Positions 6,761 through 9,351 of a DNA stretch of 9,351 nucleotides are shown here, piece after piece; the stretch's first letter is position 1; every line of letters begins with the position of its first letter. The stretch comes from an uncultured Blautia sp. (lineage in GTDB: Bacteria > Bacillota > Clostridia > Lachnospirales > Lachnospiraceae). The stretch spans positions 1-9,351 of the forward strand of contig CALIZJ010000275.1 of assembly GCA_938028845.1 (NCBI GenBank), given 5' to 3'. The notes below the pieces were generated by a model. It worked only from the letters and a program-made list of their open reading frames with translations. It did not search any database and had not been told where the DNA came from. A program made the position numbers and the translations under genes.

Positions 6761-7429
6761 TTATTTTCCTCCGATCTTATATCCAATGCCCCGGACTGTC
6801 TCAATAAGGTCCCCTGCCTCTCCAAGTTTCTGCCTTAAAGTACGGATATGTACGTCCACAGTCCGGCTTTCACCGTCAAACTCGTAACCCCAAATCTGGT
6901 TTAAAAGCTGCGTACGTGAAAGCACCATACCACTGTTTTTTAAAAGCAGGCAAAGCATCTCATATTCTTTTAAAGTGAGGCTCACCGCCTCCTGGTTTAC
7001 CGTAACAATATGCTTTGCAGGATTCACATAAAGTTTTCCTATCTGATACTCTTCCGCCCCGGAATCCTCTGCCCGCCGGAGAAGAGCACGGATTCTGGAA
7101 ATCAGCTCCATCATCCGAAAAGGCTTGGGGATATAGTCATCTGCCCCGCTGTCAAGACCTACCACTGTATCATACTCGCTTCCTCTGGCTGTAAGCATAA
7201 TAATAGGCAGCTTTCTTGTATCCGGCCGCATACGGAGCTTTTTTAAAATAGAAATCCCGTCTTCCTCAGGAAGCATGATATCCAGCAGAAGAAGAGAAGG
7301 CTGCTCCTTTTCCATCGCCTTCCAAAATAAAGATGGCCGCTCAAAGCCTTTTGTATCCATTCCCTGGCTCTTCAGCGTGTAAACCACCAGTTCCCTGATA
7401 CTCTCATCGTCTTCCACCAAATAAATCAT
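6761..7429 (-). CDS. OmpR/PhoB-family response regulator
   Basis: This is a two-component DNA-binding response regulator of 222 residues. The receiver domain (1-118) has the acidic pair Asp7-Asp8, phospho-acceptor Asp50 in LLLLDIMLPEEDG, Thr80 in MLTARG and Lys102 in PKPF, so it should be phosphorylatable. The C-terminal winged helix (about 125-222) shows LTLKEYEMLCLLLKN and the recognition-helix region RTVDVHIRTLRQKLG, ending RGIGYKIGGK, as in PhoB/PhoP. The ATG at 7429 follows GGAGG at 7 nt. The gene is alone: a terminator follows 46 bp later and then topB, so the usual downstream histidine kinase is absent from the window. A Pho-box-like array upstream suggests it controls itself. A role in phosphate response is plausible but not proven; many Clostridia regulators of this subfamily look similar. 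Confidence 0.92.
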   Translation of the reverse strand: MIYLVEDDESIRELVVYTLKSQGMDTKGFERPSLFWKAMEKEQPSLLLLDIMLPEEDGISILKKLRMRPDTRKLPIIMLTARGSEYDTVVGLDSGADDYIPKPFRMMELISRIRALLRRAEDSGAEEYQIGKLYVNPAKHIVTVNQEAVSLTLKEYEMLCLLLKNSGMVLSRTQLLNQIWGYEFDGESRTVDVHIRTLRQKLGEAGDLIETVRGIGYKIGGK

Positions 7430-7479
7430 GTTTTTTCCTCCGTCAAACTTTTCTTTTTTATTCTCTCATTTTCTCTTTC

Positions 7480-7485
7480 AGTATA
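7480..7485 (-). promoter_or_regulatory. -10 box of the response-regulator promoter
   Basis: On the minus strand TATACT lies 50 bp before the ATG at 7429. The hexamer at a 17-bp spacing is CATAAG, a poor -35, which is typical of a promoter needing an activator. The Pho-box-like array starts 9 bp upstream. Confidence 0.55.
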
Positions 7486-7494
7486 CTCATCTTT

Positions 7495-7534
7495 CGTTAA
7501 ATCTTATGCACAGGGTATGTTAAATTTCTGTAAA
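7495..7534 (-). promoter_or_regulatory. Pho-box-like hexamer array
   Basis: Reading the minus strand toward the gene there are four hexamers: TTTACA (7529-7534), TTAACA (7518-7523), TGTGCA (7507-7512) and TTAACG (7495-7500), with spacers of 5, 5 and 6 bp. The period of 11-12 bp places them on one DNA face. Two match the Bacillus PhoP consensus TT(A/C/T)A(C/T)A fully, one matches five of six, and one is degenerate. The array lies on the coding strand directly upstream of the -10, the usual place for PhoP activation. The function is inferred. Confidence 0.45.
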
Positions 7535-7546
7535 GTGCCGCACTTT
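7532..7546. repeat. 15-nt palindrome AAAGTGCCGCACTTT
   Basis: A perfect inverted repeat with 7-bp arms around a single central base lies between the divergent response-regulator and lipid-kinase promoters. It overlaps the most distal Pho-box-like hexamer by three bases. With one central base and no adjoining T-run in a useful place it looks more like a protein-binding dyad than a terminator. Confidence 0.4.
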
Positions 7547-7582
7547 TCTCATACATTTCCCCTCCATGTCAAATAAAAAACG

Positions 7583-7635
7583 CTGCTTTTATACTTTTTT
7601 CATTAACATCCCAAAATTTTCATTTGTAAAAGCAG
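7583..7635. repeat. wide inverted repeat CTGCTTTTA / TAAAAGCAG
   Basis: Perfect 9-bp arms at 7583-7591 and 7627-7635 are separated by 35 bp. The right arm overlaps the -35 hexamer of the lipid-kinase promoter. The centres are 44 bp apart, close to four helical turns, so paired binding sites with looping are conceivable. It may also be chance in AT-rich DNA. Confidence 0.3.
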
Positions 7636-7652
7636 ACTTCTAATGATATGAT
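7624..7652 (+). promoter_or_regulatory. sigma-A-like promoter of the lipid-kinase/PAP2 pair
   Basis: A -35 TTGTAA (7624-7629), a 17-bp spacer and a -10 TATGAT (7647-7652) preceded by TGA (extended -10) are present. The predicted start is near 7659, about 24 bp before the ATG at 7683. Confidence 0.65.
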
Positions 7653-7669
7653 TAAACTGGAATTGATTT

Positions 7670-7678
7670 GGGGAGGGG
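7670..7678 (+). promoter_or_regulatory. Shine-Dalgarno GGGGAGGGG of the lipid kinase
   Basis: This G-rich site ends four bases before ATG 7683 and fixes that start. An in-frame TTG at 7668 would place the site inside the coding region and add five residues not expected before the first beta strand. Confidence 0.7.
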
Positions 7679-7682
7679 TAAT

Positions 7683-8615
7683 ATGTATTATTTTATCGTA
7701 AATCCTAATTCCCGTTCCGGTGTGGGAGAAAAAGTCTGGGACATCCTGGAAAAGGAATTAGAATTGCGAAAGGTGGACTATCAGGTCTTTATGACCAAAT
7801 ATGTAGGACATGCCGCACAGATTTCTGAAAAAATAAGCGGTGAGGGAACCAAAGATAATCCTGCATATATAGTCGCAGTAGGCGGGGACGGCACTATACA
7901 GGAAGTGCTCACCGGTATTACTGATTTTGAACATGTGATTTTTGGCTGCATTCCCACAGGCTCAGGCAATGACTTCTGCCGTGGCATGGAGCTTCCAAAG
8001 ACTCCTCTAAAAGCCCTTGATGTAATTCTTTCTAGGGAAAAGATTGCACTTATGGATGTGCCAGTTATCCAGGAAGGCGGCCGGATCAGCCGTTTCGGTG
8101 TCAGCGCCGGAATCGGTTTTGACGCAGCCGTATGCCGGGATGTAGGCGTAACGCCTATTAAAAAATACCTGAACCGGTTCAGGCTTGGGAAGCTGGTGTA
8201 TTTGTTTGTAGCCTTAAAGCAGCTTTTGTTCACCACCCCTTGTTCCATGTCCATATCTATGGACGGAGGGAGAAAACAGCAGTATGAAAAAGTCTATTTT
8301 ATTACAGTCATGAACCAGAAATATGAGGGCGGCGGATTTCGTTTTTGTCCAAAAGCCAGTCCTTTTGACGGCGCTTTGGATGTTCTTGTGGTAGAAGGGT
8401 TTCATAAACTTTCCCTTCTCGTGTGTCTTCCCACCGCTTTGTTTGGAAAACACACACATTTTAAAGGAATACATATTTTTCGCTGCCAGCACATAGCTAT
8501 ACACAGTGAAGCTTACCTTCCAGTTCATAAGGACGGAGAAGCCAGAAACAGCGAGCGTGAATTTTCTGTGTCTTTAATGAAGAAGGCTTTAAAAGTCATA
8601 TTGCCTGTGATATAA
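7683..8615 (+). CDS. diacylglycerol kinase-family lipid kinase (YegS/BmrU type)
   Basis: The predicted protein has 310 residues, the normal length for the DagK/YegS/BmrU group, which transfers ATP phosphate to diacylglycerol or a related lipid at the inner membrane face. The catalytic domain (1 to ~125) carries NPNSRSG (7-13), the nucleotide loop GGDGT (67-71) and PTGSGND (91-97). The C-terminal beta-sandwich shows SAGIGFDAAV (141-150) and the late SPFDGALDVLVV segment. All hallmark motifs are intact and there is no TM helix, as expected for a soluble, membrane-touching enzyme. It has its own promoter, is divergent from the response-regulator gene, and is followed 25 bp later by a PAP2 phosphatase gene, so a lipid phosphate kinase and a lipid phosphatase probably share a transcript. 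It could act on diacylglycerol (DgkB-like, recycling lipoteichoic-acid by-product) or another lipid; the sequence cannot say which. Confidence 0.92.
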   Translation: MYYFIVNPNSRSGVGEKVWDILEKELELRKVDYQVFMTKYVGHAAQISEKISGEGTKDNPAYIVAVGGDGTIQEVLTGITDFEHVIFGCIPTGSGNDFCRGMELPKTPLKALDVILSREKIALMDVPVIQEGGRISRFGVSAGIGFDAAVCRDVGVTPIKKYLNRFRLGKLVYLFVALKQLLFTTPCSMSISMDGGRKQQYEKVYFITVMNQKYEGGGFRFCPKASPFDGALDVLVVEGFHKLSLLVCLPTALFGKHTHFKGIHIFRCQHIAIHSEAYLPVHKDGEARNSEREFSVSLMKKALKVILPVI

Positions 8616-8640
8616 TTGAAAAATCTACAGGAAAGGAAGA

Positions 8641-9351
8641 ATGAGTAATTTGTTGGCGTTTATAAAAAAATATAAGCATGGATTGATCATCTTAGCATAT
8701 TTTCTAATTTATATATTATTATTCGGATACCTTGAAAACCGTACAGTGTACCGTTATCATGTAGTCCATACGGTTTTTGATGATATGATTCCTTTTTGTG
8801 AAGTTTTCATCGTGCCGTATTTACTGTGGTTTCCTTACATGGCTTTTGCTATTTTTTATTTTATTTTTATTAATAAAAACAAGCATGAATACTACCAGTT
8901 AGTTTTTAACCTGATGATGGGAATGACTGTTTTTCTGATCGTTTCCTATATTTATCCCAATGTGCAGCACCTGCGTCCGCAGGAATTTACCCGGGATAAT
9001 ATATTTATCGATCTTGTGAAATTTATTTATAAAACAGACACCCCCACGAACATCCTTCCCAGCATCCATGTGTTTAATTCACTGGCAGTCCACATGTCCA
9101 TTATTTCCTGTAAGGCCTTAAAGGACAGACGTGGAATAAAATTTGGTTCCCTGATCCTTACTACGCTGATCATACTGTCCACCATGTTCTTGAAACAGCA
9201 TTCAGCGATAGACGTATTCCTTGGAGTTACCCTTGCCCTGTTCGGATACCTTGTTTTCTATCCTCAGAAAGCATCTGCGCCGGCAAAAAACCGTTCCCTT
9301 TCAGATGCCAGGAACCGCAAGGAAAAAAGATATAAAAGATCGGAAGAGCAC
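8641..9351 (+). CDS. PAP2-family membrane phosphatase, 3' end not determined
   Basis: An ATG at 8641 begins an open frame of 237 codons that runs off the window. About six hydrophobic helices are visible (roughly residues 14-31, 49-78, 88-105, 143-156, 167-183 and 189-207). The three PAP2 phosphatase motifs are present in a compact form: HLRP (110-113), PSIH (140-143) and LKQHSAID (184-191), giving the catalytic His143, His187 and Asp191. The PSxH...KQHxxxD pattern resembles the inositolphosphotransferase-like PAP2 branch more than the classical PSGH form. Such enzymes remove or transfer phosphate from lipid phosphates such as phosphatidate or undecaprenyl diphosphate. The tail after ~210 is polar and basic. 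The final five codons (RSEEH) come from a 15-base adapter-like sequence, so the true C-terminus is unknown; the protein is probably near its natural end. It follows the lipid kinase by 25 bp, likely as an operon. Confidence 0.85.
   Translation, partial: MSNLLAFIKKYKHGLIILAYFLIYILLFGYLENRTVYRYHVVHTVFDDMIPFCEVFIVPYLLWFPYMAFAIFYFIFINKNKHEYYQLVFNLMMGMTVFLIVSYIYPNVQHLRPQEFTRDNIFIDLVKFIYKTDTPTNILPSIHVFNSLAVHMSIISCKALKDRRGIKFGSLILTTLIILSTMFLKQHSAIDVFLGVTLALFGYLVFYPQKASAPAKNRSLSDARNRKEKRYKRSEEH
9337..9351 (+). other. probable Illumina TruSeq adapter remnant at contig end
   Basis: The last 15 bases, AGATCGGAAGAGCAC, are identical to the first 15 bases of the Illumina TruSeq read-through adapter and run exactly to the end of the window. 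A chance match of this length at the terminal position is very unlikely. These bases are probably not genomic. Confidence 0.9.

Noticed and set aside
6469..6825. 118-codon open frame on the - strand spanning the regulator-topB junction
   Set aside because: It crosses a strong terminator and the topB promoter and overlaps two clear genes in another frame.
7781..8254. 157-codon open frame on the - strand
   Set aside because: It is antisense to the catalytic domain of the lipid kinase, whose motifs are all intact; the reverse product has no recognisable domain.

Overview
The window looks like chromosomal DNA from a gut-type Clostridia, most likely a Lachnospiraceae member. The reasons are the family-level look of the proteins (a TopB with C-terminal zinc ribbons, a YkgJ-type Cys-cluster protein, a small acidic DUF6483-like protein, a two-TM zinc-ribbon protein), AGGAGG-type Shine-Dalgarno sites, extended -10 sigma-A-like promoters, and mixed GC with very AT-rich intergenic DNA. 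I see no rRNA, tRNA, CRISPR array, insertion sequence or phage gene.

Left edge (1-437, + strand): the 3' end of an alpha/beta hydrolase, then the first ~39 codons of a DUF4405 membrane protein that is cut off abruptly near position 366, either by a deletion or by a chimeric assembly join.

Stress-like operon (394-3161, - strand): a MarR-family regulator, a DnaK paralogue with a shortened C-terminal lid and no acidic tail, and a two-TM protein with a C-terminal zinc ribbon. A strong extended -10 promoter drives it. A perfect 15-bp tandem repeat sits at the predicted transcription start, where a self-acting repressor would bind. grpE, dnaJ and hrcA are absent from the window.

Central operon (3207-6674, - strand): topB (DNA topoisomerase III), a YkgJ-type Cys-cluster protein and a DUF6483-like protein. 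It appears to run from an extended -10 promoter lying directly behind the previous gene's terminator to a clear intrinsic terminator at 3207-3235.

Regulator (6684-7534, - strand): a PhoB/PhoP-type response regulator with no sensor kinase beside it. Its promoter lacks a good -35 box but carries an 11-12 bp-period array resembling a Firmicutes Pho box.

Right side (7624-9351, + strand): a divergent pair encoding a diacylglycerol-kinase-family lipid kinase and a PAP2-type membrane phosphatase, both suited to phospholipid or isoprenoid-phosphate metabolism. The final 15 bases exactly match the start of the Illumina TruSeq adapter, so the end of the PAP2 gene is probably a sequencing artefact and the window probably ends at a contig edge.
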